From Litoreibacter meonggei (GTDB lineage Bacteria > Pseudomonadota > Alphaproteobacteria > Rhodobacterales > Rhodobacteraceae), in contig NZ_RCCE01000006.1 of NCBI RefSeq assembly GCF_003663885.1, positions 186,001 through 250,000 on the forward strand: a stretch of 64,000 nucleotides of DNA, in the 5' to 3' direction. Under the pieces are notes generated by a model, which was given only the letters and a program-made list of their open reading frames with translations, ran no database searches and was not told where the DNA came from. Every line of letters starts with the position of its first letter. Position 1 is the first letter of the stretch. The position numbers and the translations under genes were made by a program. Of the stretch, positions 53,146-62,579 are shown piece after piece.

Positions 53146-54728
53146 TGGCGATTTTCGAAACCAAATGTCGACTGCGTGACGAAGCCGGGACCTGGGGCGC
53201 AATCCTGGTGGCTGAGGCAACGTCGGCAGCGGCTGTTGATGACATCGCCCGCGTGGCCTTGGCAAATCATGCGCTTCACTATCTGGACTGCGAGCTACCC
53301 CAACCTTTAAACGAGGCCCTAGCGTCAGAATTGCTCCGTGGTCTGGCACAAGCTATCACCGTTGATGCACCAGTGCAGCTTTCACGCCCCTACGCGATCC
53401 AAGACACGGCATCACCTCTTGCGCTACATTCTGAATTGGTCGGACTGACGGCGCTCGACCCTGAAAACTCGGCGCCCTTTTGGGATCGCCCTTGGTGTCC
53501 GCCTGAACTCTTCGACCTTCTATTTAGCGGTTCGCGCAGAACCTATCTTATCTTGGATGCAAGCAAGTATGCTCGGATTGAAGGTGAGTTTGATTTCGAC
53601 ATGCTAGCGGACACGCACAAAATCGAAAGCCTCTACACCGGAGACGCCGCGCGTGATCTGCATGACGTTGCACCTTATTTGATCGACGTAACGCTCAGCA
53701 CTTCCGACCCCAGCGCCCTTCATCGCGATTTTTTCAAAAAGCACTGGGGCAAAGGCTCGGGCCTGTTCGTACGCAGTGATCTTAGTTTTGAAGCCCTGCG
53801 CAAACATCTACGCGGATTTACCCGCATCCGGAGCAGCGGCACAGCCAAAGGGTGGACTACGTTCCGCTTTTGGGATCCTCTCGTCGCCCGCATCTACTTT
53901 CTCGGCCTAGACCACAACCCCGACCGGGTTGCGCGGTTCTTTCAGACTCCGTCCACGGCGCTGAACTTTGTTATCGAGCACGGCCCAGACGCGGCCTTGC
54001 ACCTTTGGCCAACCGACCTGTCGCAAAATTTCCAAGCTGGAGGCCGTCCACCTCTGGTCTTTGATGCCACCGATTTCGCTCTAATGGATCAAGTCGTTCT
54101 GGCTGGTCTAGGGCAGGAGCTTGTCGATTGGCTAGCTGCCGAGCATCCAGACCGGTTCGCAGATTTCACGCCAAACCAATTCGGCCATCTGGCCCATCAC
54201 ATCCTGATCCAAGGCCAGCATTGCGGCTGCGAGACTAAAGACGACTTCGCTTTTCTCGCCCAAATGATGCTGACGCTTGGTGGCTGGTTCCACCGCTCGG
54301 CCACACCTGCCCCGTTGGTTCAAATCATCCGCGAAACTGGTGCGCACCAAACAGTCCTTAGCAAAAACTTTTTATCGGCCTTTGCGGATACCGCTCAATC
54401 AGAGCTCGTATCGCAATTCTCGGATGTCCACGCATATCTGACTGCGCTGCCGGAGCGTGAATCGGTCTCCCCATCACAGTTCCGAGCCTTCTGCGCGCGC
54501 TTTCTTGGTGATAGGCCCGTCGCGACCGAGGATGCTTTGAAGGCCACGAAATACCGGCTTGCCGACCTGAAGCTGAATGAAACGCAAACGGGCCGTCTTT
54601 TGGTACTGACGCTAATCCTAGGCCACCGCTTCTACGAAGACCCTTTCCGCCCTTGGGCGCACCCAGACAAACCCGATGCAGTCGGTGAAGCGTTAGCCGC
54701 AGCATGGAAGCATCTAGGGCTTCCATGA
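53145..54728 (+). CDS. DUF4123 type VI effector adaptor, with long C-terminal region
   Basis: This 527-residue protein carries the DUF4123 pattern at about residues 125-250: LFSGSRRTYLILDASKYARIE at its start, then YLIDVTLSTSDPSALHRDF, GLFVRSDLSFEALRKHLRGFTRIR and FRFWDPLVARIYF. DUF4123 proteins (Tap/TEC) bind and load cargo effectors onto the VgrG spike of type VI secretion systems. The C-terminal 270 residues include a helical part with LVLTLILGHRFYEDPF that resembles the end of the second DUF4123 protein (59400-60344). It comes just before a protease-like gene, which is its likely cargo. No VgrG lies beside it. Confidence 0.75.
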   Translation: MAIFETKCRLRDEAGTWGAILVAEATSAAAVDDIARVALANHALHYLDCELPQPLNEALASELLRGLAQAITVDAPVQLSRPYAIQDTASPLALHSELVGLTALDPENSAPFWDRPWCPPELFDLLFSGSRRTYLILDASKYARIEGEFDFDMLADTHKIESLYTGDAARDLHDVAPYLIDVTLSTSDPSALHRDFFKKHWGKGSGLFVRSDLSFEALRKHLRGFTRIRSSGTAKGWTTFRFWDPLVARIYFLGLDHNPDRVARFFQTPSTALNFVIEHGPDAALHLWPTDLSQNFQAGGRPPLVFDATDFALMDQVVLAGLGQELVDWLAAEHPDRFADFTPNQFGHLAHHILIQGQHCGCETKDDFAFLAQMMLTLGGWFHRSATPAPLVQIIRETGAHQTVLSKNFLSAFADTAQSELVSQFSDVHAYLTALPERESVSPSQFRAFCARFLGDRPVATEDALKATKYRLADLKLNETQTGRLLVLTLILGHRFYEDPFRPWAHPDKPDAVGEALAAAWKHLGLP

Positions 54729-54777
54729 ACTGACACAACCCGCTAATAAGTAGTCATTTAGATGAGTTGTAATTTCA

Positions 54778-56130
54778 ATGACCGTGCCACCAATTCCCGT
54801 AGTTAAACCGGTGCCGCCACCCGCGCCCACTGCACCCGTTCCTATCACACCCGTCACCCCGGCGCCGGTCCCATCGCCGACGGTGAAGCCAGTAAGCCCA
54901 ACGCCTATTGCACCCGTCGCGACGCCATCGCCCACCCTGTCTCCTGTCGCGCCAACGGGCACGTTGACTCCGGTGGCATCCTGTTGCCCGAAGGCGGCAC
55001 ACTTTACCGCCTCGTCGACTGTTTCAGATTATTTTGGTTTTGACGACAAAACCAATTTGGTTTCCACCGTCGGGGTCGACGAATACTGGCTGCCTCCTAC
55101 CAAGGCGAAATCCCTACCGTCCAACCGCGAAACCCGCGATGGCGCTGCATGGATGTCTGTCGAGGAAGGTAAGACTGCCAAGGCGAAGATCAATTTTGCA
55201 GGTCATTCCGGCGTCGGCTGTATTTCGAACGTAACCTTTAAACCAGACACACCTGCCCATGTCAGTGTGGTGTCAAGCACCGTGGCCGGAGCCGTTGCAG
55301 TCTTCGAAATCAAAGGCGGAACCGAGGGCGAGTGCTCTGTTGAGGTGGTATGCAGCGGCAAAACCGTCGGTTACATCCACGTGGCCTGCTACAAGCCGCA
55401 AGCCTTTCGGGTGGCCATTTGCAACATCAATCAACCCGCACCGCCGCCACCGCCCCCTCCAACTCCGCCCGCTGGTGCCGCAGCCCCAACTACACCGGCA
55501 ACCCCGCCCCCGCCGGCGCTTAATTTGCCAGTGCCAGCCATGTCACTGTCCGGCTATCAAAGCTTTTTCGACGAGGTTTATAAACAGGCCGTTGCCCCGA
55601 TCACCCTTTCCTCGCTAGCCGGTTACAACCTACCAGCTACGCCCAGCGTTCTGGGCGGGAATTTTTTCGACGCCGGTAATTCGATGGGGTACAATCACTT
55701 TGTGGCCAACTATGGCTCCATTCGCGCTCAGACTGACGCTATCCATGCAGCTGTGTCCGCGCGTGATCCTGGATACGACTACTACCTGTACCTGATGCCG
55801 ATGCCGAACCTGACACCGCCGCCACCCGAAACATCGCGGCTAAATGGATACGTGAATACAATCAGCGGGACATACGGTATCTTCTTCAACGCAGGCCCCG
55901 GCCTGACCAGCACCGCGGCGCATGAGTTTGGCCACCTGCTAGGCCTGAGGCATCCCAACGATACAGCCGGCGCCAGCCAATACCCGACGCATCTTCAGGC
56001 TACGACCGCTGCTGAGATACGCGCCAACACGTCGGTCAATGACACGCTAAACCTCATGGGCTATGGTCACCCTCGCCCCGCGCGCAAGGCCCTGCGATTG
56101 AAGCAGTGGAAATCCATCCCAAATAGGTGA
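54778..56130 (+). CDS. Putative secreted metzincin protease effector
   Basis: This 450-residue protein has three visible parts. Residues 1-62 are almost only Pro, Val, Thr, Ala and Ser (PVTPAPVPSPTVKPVSP). Residues about 68-215 form a cysteine-containing beta-rich region. A second proline run (about 220-250) leads to a zinc protease domain. That domain has HEFGHLLGLRH (H382, E383, H386, G389, H392), the full metzincin motif HExxHxxGxxH, and a Met-turn at LNLMGYG (M427). There is no signal peptide. Placement straight after a DUF4123 adaptor suggests a type VI cargo effector, comparable in idea to the protease domain of Pseudomonas VgrG2b. Target and export are inference. Confidence 0.75.
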   Translation: MTVPPIPVVKPVPPPAPTAPVPITPVTPAPVPSPTVKPVSPTPIAPVATPSPTLSPVAPTGTLTPVASCCPKAAHFTASSTVSDYFGFDDKTNLVSTVGVDEYWLPPTKAKSLPSNRETRDGAAWMSVEEGKTAKAKINFAGHSGVGCISNVTFKPDTPAHVSVVSSTVAGAVAVFEIKGGTEGECSVEVVCSGKTVGYIHVACYKPQAFRVAICNINQPAPPPPPPPTPPAGAAAPTTPATPPPPALNLPVPAMSLSGYQSFFDEVYKQAVAPITLSSLAGYNLPATPSVLGGNFFDAGNSMGYNHFVANYGSIRAQTDAIHAAVSARDPGYDYYLYLMPMPNLTPPPPETSRLNGYVNTISGTYGIFFNAGPGLTSTAAHEFGHLLGLRHPNDTAGASQYPTHLQATTAAEIRANTSVNDTLNLMGYGHPRPARKALRLKQWKSIPNR

Positions 56131-56133
56131 AAC

Positions 56134-56838
56134 ATGGCTGACTATTTCGTAGAGACGCAAAACCAGTGCCCGATAGAGTTGGTGCAAGAAGTCCGGCAGG
56201 TACAGCGCGCGACCTCCGCGGACAAGCTTCAGACGCTTTTTGGGGAGCGCCAGGGTTTTCTGCCGTCACCGCTTTGCAGTCGTGCGATGGTTGCCACACT
56301 CGCGCAAAAGGTCTCACCCTCGGACCGGCAAGACTATTCCGCGGGACTTTTGATGCAGATGTTGGGCACCTATGGAGCCTTGTCGACCAACCCGGGCGGT
56401 GATGCTTACCTCGATGAAGACTTTATGGGCACTGTACGGTCCGCGATTGAACGGATGCGATACCATTCCGGAGACGGACGTTTCGCCCACCTCTACTTTC
56501 CTGCCGCGCGCAGCTATGGGGCCGACGTTGATCCTATGGTGGTTCGCGATTGGACCTTTCGGCCTGCCGATGCGCGGTTTTCCGAAACCTGGGCCCACGC
56601 AATCCACCACCTCTACAAGCAAGACGAGGATACACGCGATCAGGTCGCAGACAAACTTGCCACCGTCGCAGACCCCAACCATCTGCTGGTGATGCTGCAA
56701 AACGTCGCCGCTATCGGTCCGTTTGCCCGACCGCTTCTCGCAACCTTCCGCGACGACCCCCGCAGGCCTGACAACGGCATCGCGGGCTGGGAGTTGGACA
56801 CGATTGGGCAGGAAGTAACGCGGATGCTTGCGCGCTGA
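56134..56838 (+). CDS. Unknown protein in the protease effector module
   Basis: This 234-residue protein has no family I recognise. It begins MADYFVETQNQCPIELVQEV, has no signal peptide or membrane helix, and looks mostly helical, with a central RYHSGDGRFAHLYFPAARSYG stretch. It starts 3 bases after the protease stop with AGGTGA as its ribosome site, so the two are translated together. By position it could be an immunity protein, but a cytoplasmic protein would not protect against a protease acting in the periplasm. A second effector part or chaperone is equally possible. Confidence 0.6.
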   Translation: MADYFVETQNQCPIELVQEVRQVQRATSADKLQTLFGERQGFLPSPLCSRAMVATLAQKVSPSDRQDYSAGLLMQMLGTYGALSTNPGGDAYLDEDFMGTVRSAIERMRYHSGDGRFAHLYFPAARSYGADVDPMVVRDWTFRPADARFSETWAHAIHHLYKQDEDTRDQVADKLATVADPNHLLVMLQNVAAIGPFARPLLATFRDDPRRPDNGIAGWELDTIGQEVTRMLAR

Positions 56839-57028
56839 TCTTGACAGATCGCAGCTAGAGTTTCGTCGCCATCTTTGTGGACGCACACGTCGCATTCAGT
56901 TTCTGCGATTGCCGTCACGACTTTCAGCCACCCAGACACTCTCTAACGGCGTATCCAGAAAAGCACACGCCCCAACGCTTAAATTGCTGGCGTCGCGGGA
57001 TTTAGGCGATACATCGCCTTTTCATCGA

Positions 57029-57880
57029 CTAGAGCCAATTATTCCAATTCTGAACGCTCAGAAAACCTTTCGGATGAAGCTCGTCCAGGAAATAATCCAC
57101 GCGACATCTATGCTCGTCCGCTTCCACTGACCTTATCTGAAGCTGCTCTGCATACTGCTGCCAGTCGTCGGGATTGTCCGCGAAGCGCAAATCCAGTAGG
57201 TCCCCCGCGCTGCCGGTTGCCGGGATAATCTTGGTCTCAACCGACAGGCTTCGCAAATCATCTTTGTCTATTGCATAGTCATCAATACATTCTTGCGAAA
57301 GAACGGAACGCCACCGCAACCCAGGGAAAAAAAGCTTCCCGTCTGCATAGCTTCTAACGATCCCTAACATTTGCTCATATTGCGCAAGGGTGCAGTCGCG
57401 CTTGTCTTTACTCAAGGCGGCAAGCGCACGAGCCTGCGACAGGGCCTGTTCTTCGGGATAGCTCGACGCATAAGCACAATAGGTATCCAGATGCCGCGCG
57501 AAGTGATCAAAGACGTCCATTGCCGGTCGGATGTCGACCGACTTTGACTTACCCTTACGCTTTGGCCTTACATAAAAAGAGAAGCTCACGGAATCCTGGT
57601 GGGGAAGTCCAGCATCGGGCAGAAAATAATCGGCACGGAGCGCGTAGTCTTTATGATCAAATGATCCAAATGTCCCAAACTCCAACGTCTCGGAGATCAA
57701 TCGCTCACGGTCCTTGCTAAGGTAAAGTCTTTTGCTTTTTGGGTTCGGCTCAAGCTCATACCAAAACTCAGGTAATAATTCCTCGGGTAGTGAAAAAAGT
57801 GCATCCAGGAAGTCGCGTGCCCGCGGTTTTTTGCACAACACATAGGCAGTGACGGAAAGCTCAGAGTGAATCTTTTTCAT
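57029..57880 (-). CDS. Candidate immunity protein for the nuclease effector
   Basis: This 283-residue cytoplasmic-looking protein has no signal peptide. Its start overlaps by 4 bases (ATGA, 57877-57880) the stop of the read-through frame of the toxin gene upstream. This is the classic layout of an immunity gene behind a polymorphic toxin. The sequence has many charged and aromatic residues (LLPEFWYELEP, RVDYFLDELHPKGFL) and no motif I can name. The gene is intact although the toxin gene is interrupted. It faces the plus-strand module across 190 bases that hold no gene. Confidence 0.6.
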   Translation of the reverse strand: MKKIHSELSVTAYVLCKKPRARDFLDALFSLPEELLPEFWYELEPNPKSKRLYLSKDRERLISETLEFGTFGSFDHKDYALRADYFLPDAGLPHQDSVSFSFYVRPKRKGKSKSVDIRPAMDVFDHFARHLDTYCAYASSYPEEQALSQARALAALSKDKRDCTLAQYEQMLGIVRSYADGKLFFPGLRWRSVLSQECIDDYAIDKDDLRSLSVETKIIPATGSAGDLLDLRFADNPDDWQQYAEQLQIRSVEADEHRCRVDYFLDELHPKGFLSVQNWNNWL

Positions 57881-59397
57881 GGGTTAATTCTCACAGGGTT
57901 TCCATTGAAGTCTTGGACCGAACCTCCAACGCCGCGTATCTCTGCTTTTAGGTTTGCACTCAAATGGGCGCCAGGTCTTACATGAAGAACAAACCGAGCC
58001 TGAAGGTTTCGTGACAATTGAAGCTCCGCTTGAATTTGTCTTGTCAGATACACTCGTGGCATGTCCTTGGCTTCATGGACCTCGGCTGCGCCAGTGGTAC
58101 GGCCAAGTGCGCTTCTAACTGCTCATGTCAATCCGTCAGGGATTACCCTAACGGAGGAGCGGCCAATTCGGACATCAAAACCTTCACCATTAACTTCACC
58201 GCCCCGCCGGGTAATCGAGTCGCTTCCTTGTTGTAGAGATGCACGGCGTGATATCTGCGCCTCTGGACTTCGCATATAGGCGGAGCGTAGGACCGTGGTT
58301 GCCAAATTCCGCGCGGCTCTCGGATCCCGATGCGCAAGTGCACTAAAATCGCCAATGTTGTTCACACCGTTGGGCGGGCCATGTGTCCGCAATGCGCTAT
58401 CAAGTTCCACCCTGGTAAAGCGCCCTGCCGCCATTTGAGTTTGTCCGCGCCGCAACGAACCAAAGACAACGCCGCGATGTATCCTGTTCGTGCCAACCGC
58501 ACCGTTCTGGACGCGCCCGCTTAAAAGCTGCCTCACACCGTTCAGGCTGCTATCCGCGACCTGAAAGGGCTCAAAGAGTACGGCAGCGGGCGGGGAGCCA
58601 TAAAATATGTCGATATTACGCACGGGTGACAGCGACGACTGATCGAACCAGTGCGACGGAACTGGCCCGAAATTGTTGATGTCGGCTCCGACTGAACCGA
58701 ACATTTTCCAGAACAAGTCCCGTAGAGTCCCAGCGCCATAGTCGTCAAATGTTATTGAAGGAGCTGCGTATCCACCATTGGCCCAGCCTGCGACAACAGG
58801 GTCAATCGGTAGCATCTCGTTGCTCCACAAAGTGCGCCCATATGCCATTCGATAGTAAATTGTCCCGTCCGGCCCCGGAAAGCTCGCCGCAGCCCAAACA
58901 TGAGCTTGCCCATCGGATATATTCGAGTTGATCCACTGAGACGGCTCGTCAGCAAACATCTGCTGAACGGAGTCCGACGCCTGAGGACACATAAGGTAAT
59001 CGGTCGAGCCGACACCAAATGTCAGGCAAAAAGCTTCATACTCTTCTGGCGTACGAGACGGGATCGAAAAGCCGTCTTCAGGCACGCCAATGTCATGCAG
59101 GAGAGCATAATAGAGGGCGACCAGCTCTGCCGCGTAGGCCGGGTCAATGTCTTGCAGAAAGGAGCCATTTCGGAAGCCCGCCAGGGCGGTGACTTCGTCG
59201 AACCTTTGGTTCAGACGGAAACCGTATTCGATGTCGGTTTCGGACATGCGCCGCTCAAAGGGGTATTGAAAGACCTGAACTTCTACGCAGGCGGCCTCTG
59301 AGCAAGCTGCGTCCCCCCCCTGCCCTCCAACGTCCACGGGAATTGCGATATCCCCGCCTGTCGATAGAAAGTCTGGAATATCCCCTTCGATCGCCAT
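57877..59397 (-). pseudogene. Putative PD-(D/E)xK nuclease toxin effector split by an in-frame TGA
   Basis: The frame opens at ATG 59397, 2 bases after the DUF4123 stop, and runs 424 codons to TGA 58123-58125. The same frame then continues open for 81 codons to a stop at 57877 that overlaps the immunity start. The tail reads like a nuclease toxin of the Tox-REase kind: VRVIPDGL (P420, D421) before the TGA, then EVHEAKD (E442, K444), VYLTRQIQ, RFVLHVRPGAHLS after it. So PD and ExK of one active site lie on opposite sides of the stop. The first 350 residues look like an effector body without a PAAR motif. It may be a recent nonsense mutation, a recoded stop or a sequencing error. Confidence 0.65.
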
Positions 59398-59399
59398 GG

Positions 59400-60344
59400 C
59401 TATGCAACTCGAACTACTGAGTTCCAGAGGTAGAGGGCCTGCTCTGATTTACTCGTGAATGGGGCAAGCTGCAGCCGTGCCCGAATTGCAGACGCAGAAA
59501 ACAACTGCTCTACCGCGAGGGCGGTACCCGCACGGGTCATATCATCCCAATATCGGTAGCCACATTCGTCACGAAGAATAAGAAGCACCCGAACACAATC
59601 ACGCTCGCTGGGCACGGAGATATCTTGATCTTCGCACGCACGCATCATCTCGAGCGCTGCTTTCCGAAACCGCAAGTCTAAGGCGCGCTCCAGGATCGGC
59701 TCGACCTCGCTCTCGCTCAATCTAAGCCCGTTCGGCCCGCGGGCAATCGGGGTCCCCCCGGCAAATTCCAAAATTTGCAGGGCGTCGTTTTCTACGTCAG
59801 GAATGCTCATTCGACTAATGCGATCTGAAAAAAGTTTACAAAAATATGTGTTTAACGAGGATAATTCCTCTAACGACAGAGTACGATAGTTGTTGGCTTC
59901 ATAAAACCGAAAATACTTACTAGATCCATTTTTAGCCCAAACACGCGTGAATTTTCGAAGATGGGACCAAAGGTCATCGAACGGAGCAGAAGCTTCGAAA
60001 GCAACCCAAGCCTCCGCCGACCAATATCCGAGTGGCACTCGCTCTGTGCTAAGAATGGACTTGGCCAAGCTAGACGTCTTGTCCAAGTCGACCAGCCAAG
60101 GGCTCACCGCGCCAATGTCTTCGGCTGTCTTCCCTGAGAAAAGGCATCGGCACTCACTCGACTGCGAGGCTAAGATCTCTTCTAAATTTGGTATTTTCGC
60201 TGCATCAAGGATGGCAAACCATCTGGTGCAGCGTTCAGCGGCATCTTTTTGCTTTGGAAACGGAGAGGTGAGCTCTTGTGCATCAGAGCGATCAAAATAC
60301 GACAGGGACCAGTCAGCATGGTCCACGATAGGCGTTACGCTCAT
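59400..60344 (-). CDS. Second DUF4123 type VI effector adaptor
   Basis: From ATG 60344 (AGGG ahead) the protein has 314 residues. The DUF4123 pattern covers about residues 25-165: CTRWFAILDAAKIPNLEE, VSPWLVDLDKTSSLAKSIL, then PFDDLWSHLRKFTRVW and KYFRFYEANNYRTL. The C-terminal helical part has LLILRDECGYRYWDDMTRAG, which matches the end of the plus-strand DUF4123 protein. It should load the toxin encoded directly downstream. A TTG start at 60377 is possible but lacks support. The 219 bases upstream hold no gene and should contain the module promoter. Confidence 0.75.
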   Translation of the reverse strand: MSVTPIVDHADWSLSYFDRSDAQELTSPFPKQKDAAERCTRWFAILDAAKIPNLEEILASQSSECRCLFSGKTAEDIGAVSPWLVDLDKTSSLAKSILSTERVPLGYWSAEAWVAFEASAPFDDLWSHLRKFTRVWAKNGSSKYFRFYEANNYRTLSLEELSSLNTYFCKLFSDRISRMSIPDVENDALQILEFAGGTPIARGPNGLRLSESEVEPILERALDLRFRKAALEMMRACEDQDISVPSERDCVRVLLILRDECGYRYWDDMTRAGTALAVEQLFSASAIRARLQLAPFTSKSEQALYLWNSVVRVA

Positions 60345-60563
60345 ATTTGCCCTGTTGTATTCGCCAGATTGTAGCAATCGGCCTTAAACACGCCCGACAA
60401 TTGTGAGTGTAACGAAGCGATAGGTTTGGTCAATGACCACGGCATTGCACGCTTGCACCGCCCATATCCTTTCCGCTGGCTCGACAAAACAACAAGCCGC
60501 CCGCGTCGAAGTCGTTGTCACCTGATCTACTTACTGCGCCTTTCTGGCGACCCTATATGCCAC

Positions 60564-62579
60564 CTATCTATTGCGCCAAGCCTGAGTGCGGCTAAGGATT
60601 CCGCGCGAGGCAATTAGGTGAAATATCCGCGCGCCGGCATTCGTATAGAAGATCATCATCCCCATGGCAGCAGCCGGAGCAATATCACCGGCGTCGTCCA
60701 TGTTCAGCACAGCAATTGATGCGAGAGACGTTGTCGGTGAGTAAAGAAACACGACAGCAGAAACCGTCGTCATCGCATTTACAAACAAGTAGATGGAAAT
60801 ATCAAGAATTGACGGCAGGCAGACAGGAACAGTTACCCGACCAAATAGCTTAAGCGTCGGCTGCTTGAGCGAAGCTGAAACCGATTCAAACTCCCGATCC
60901 ATCTGCTGGAGCGCCGTCGTCGCCGTAAGATGCGACACAGTATAAAAGTGGGTCACCGTGCACACGACAAGGATCGCCATTGTCCCGTAGATCGCGTGCA
61001 GCGGATTGGCGGGGTTGTTGAAGAAGAAAATGTAGGCAAGCCCCAGAACCATCCCGGGAATGGCCATAGGCAGCATTGCAAACATCTGAAATATCGCGCG
61101 TCCAGTCTTAAACCCATTGGATTTCTCGACGAGGTACGCCCCGAAAAATATAATCGCTGTACCGACAATCGCGGTAAGTAGTCCCAGCTTGATCGAGTTG
61201 TAATATGCCCCCCAACCACCACCGTCCATGCGGTCGAATTGGTAGTTATTAAGGCTAAAGCTGAGGTCATACGGCCAGAACTTTACCAAGGCGGCGAACT
61301 GGCAAACTGCAAGCATCCCAATGATGAAAATGCCAATGAGGCTCGCATAGCTGAACAGAATCCAATCGGCCTTTTTGTTTGGTTTTGGCTGATAAGGAAC
61401 CGACCGGGCCGAAAGCAGCGCGACCTGCTTGCTTTGGACAAAGCGGTCAATTGCAAAAGCAAGGATCGCGGGCAGAACTAGGACCACCGACACCACGGCG
61501 CCCATCTCAAAATTCTGCTGACCGATGACCTGTTTGTAGATATCCACCGCCAACACATTAAACTGTCCACCGATGACTTTGGGTAAGCCGAAGTCGGTAA
61601 TGACAAGGTTGAAAACCACGAATGCCGCCGAGACCAAACCATACCGCGCGCCGGGAATGGTGACAGTCCAAAAGGTCCTCCACGGCGTCGCACGCAGCGA
61701 GGTCGCAGCTTCGTAAAGCCGTCCGTCCGAGATCGCCAAGGCTGTCGATATAATCAGAAACGCATGTGGGAAGGTGAAGAACACTGACCCGATGACGATG
61801 CCAATCGGGCCATAGATGCTAGCTCCGAACAGCAGCTCCTTCAGCATGCCTTGGTTGCCAAACAGATACACCAGCGCGATGCCCGGCAACAACGACGGCA
61901 CCAGGATCGGGGCCATCGCTATCAGTCGAAATAACCCCTTGAAGCGCATGCAGGATCTGCTCAACGCGAATGCAAACCAGAAGGCCAGCGTCACCGTGAC
62001 AATCGTGCTGATGGTGGCGATCAGAACCGAGTTCTTGATCGAATTTGAAAGCGCAGGTGTGGCGAAATAGGATCGAAAATTCCCGAACCCGGTCGATTTA
62101 ACGGGCCGAAGCTGGACGCGTCGAAAGGTATTGCTGTCCAATTCGACCCACTCGGTACTGTCAGTCAGCGTGGATCCGACCAGAAACCGACCTTCGTCGG
62201 TGGTATTGCGGATGCGGTATTTGACGGGGCTTCGGAAGCTGAAGTCTGGAAAGAACTGGGTCACCCCAAGTCGACCGTCAGACCCTGCGATCATGTCGCT
62301 GTCTTCCAAAACCTTCAGTTGCTCATTGAGGTCGTTCAAGCGGATCGGGTTTGAAAACGTGGCCCCGGCTTCGTCACTGACCTGAACTTCGTAAGCAGAC
62401 AGATCGAATTGAAACGTCGAAAAGGATTTCGACAACATTGCGTAAAGGGGGAACACCATCGTTATCAGCAGATATAATCCGATGACGACCATGCTGCCGC
62501 GCATGATGATGTCATCGCGCGAGAGTTTCCCCTTTATGGACGGACCAGCGGGAAGGGTGTGCTGGGTCGCGTCAGTCAT
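60564..62579 (-). CDS. Fused double permease of an iron/phosphonate-type ABC transporter
   Basis: This 671-residue protein combines two permease halves of the FbpB/ThiP type, each with an EAA loop (YEAATSLRATPWRTFWTVTIPGARYG, then ESVSASLKQPTLKLFGRVTVPVCLPS). Between helix 1 and the first core a periplasmic insert of about 130 residues (from SFSTFQFDL to FGNFRSYFA) is present, much longer than in FbpB. The ATG overlaps the ATPase stop (ATGA). Transporters with this build in roseobacters are often labelled iron(III) or 2-aminoethylphosphonate. I cannot decide between them. Confidence 0.82.
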   Translation of the reverse strand: MTDATQHTLPAGPSIKGKLSRDDIIMRGSMVVIGLYLLITMVFPLYAMLSKSFSTFQFDLSAYEVQVSDEAGATFSNPIRLNDLNEQLKVLEDSDMIAGSDGRLGVTQFFPDFSFRSPVKYRIRNTTDEGRFLVGSTLTDSTEWVELDSNTFRRVQLRPVKSTGFGNFRSYFATPALSNSIKNSVLIATISTIVTVTLAFWFAFALSRSCMRFKGLFRLIAMAPILVPSLLPGIALVYLFGNQGMLKELLFGASIYGPIGIVIGSVFFTFPHAFLIISTALAISDGRLYEAATSLRATPWRTFWTVTIPGARYGLVSAAFVVFNLVITDFGLPKVIGGQFNVLAVDIYKQVIGQQNFEMGAVVSVVLVLPAILAFAIDRFVQSKQVALLSARSVPYQPKPNKKADWILFSYASLIGIFIIGMLAVCQFAALVKFWPYDLSFSLNNYQFDRMDGGGWGAYYNSIKLGLLTAIVGTAIIFFGAYLVEKSNGFKTGRAIFQMFAMLPMAIPGMVLGLAYIFFFNNPANPLHAIYGTMAILVVCTVTHFYTVSHLTATTALQQMDREFESVSASLKQPTLKLFGRVTVPVCLPSILDISIYLFVNAMTTVSAVVFLYSPTTSLASIAVLNMDDAGDIAPAAAMGMMIFYTNAGARIFHLIASRGILSRTQAWRNR

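Noticed and set aside
52852-53349. 165-codon minus-strand frame overlapping the DUF4123 start
   Set aside because: Overlaps the DUF4123 gene, is rich in Arg, Pro and Leu and shows no family features.
58123-58125. TGA in the toxin gene as a selenocysteine codon
   Set aside because: No selenocysteine-insertion hairpin is evident after the TGA, and PD-(D/E)xK nucleases do not use selenocysteine at this place. Nonsense mutation or read-through is more likely.
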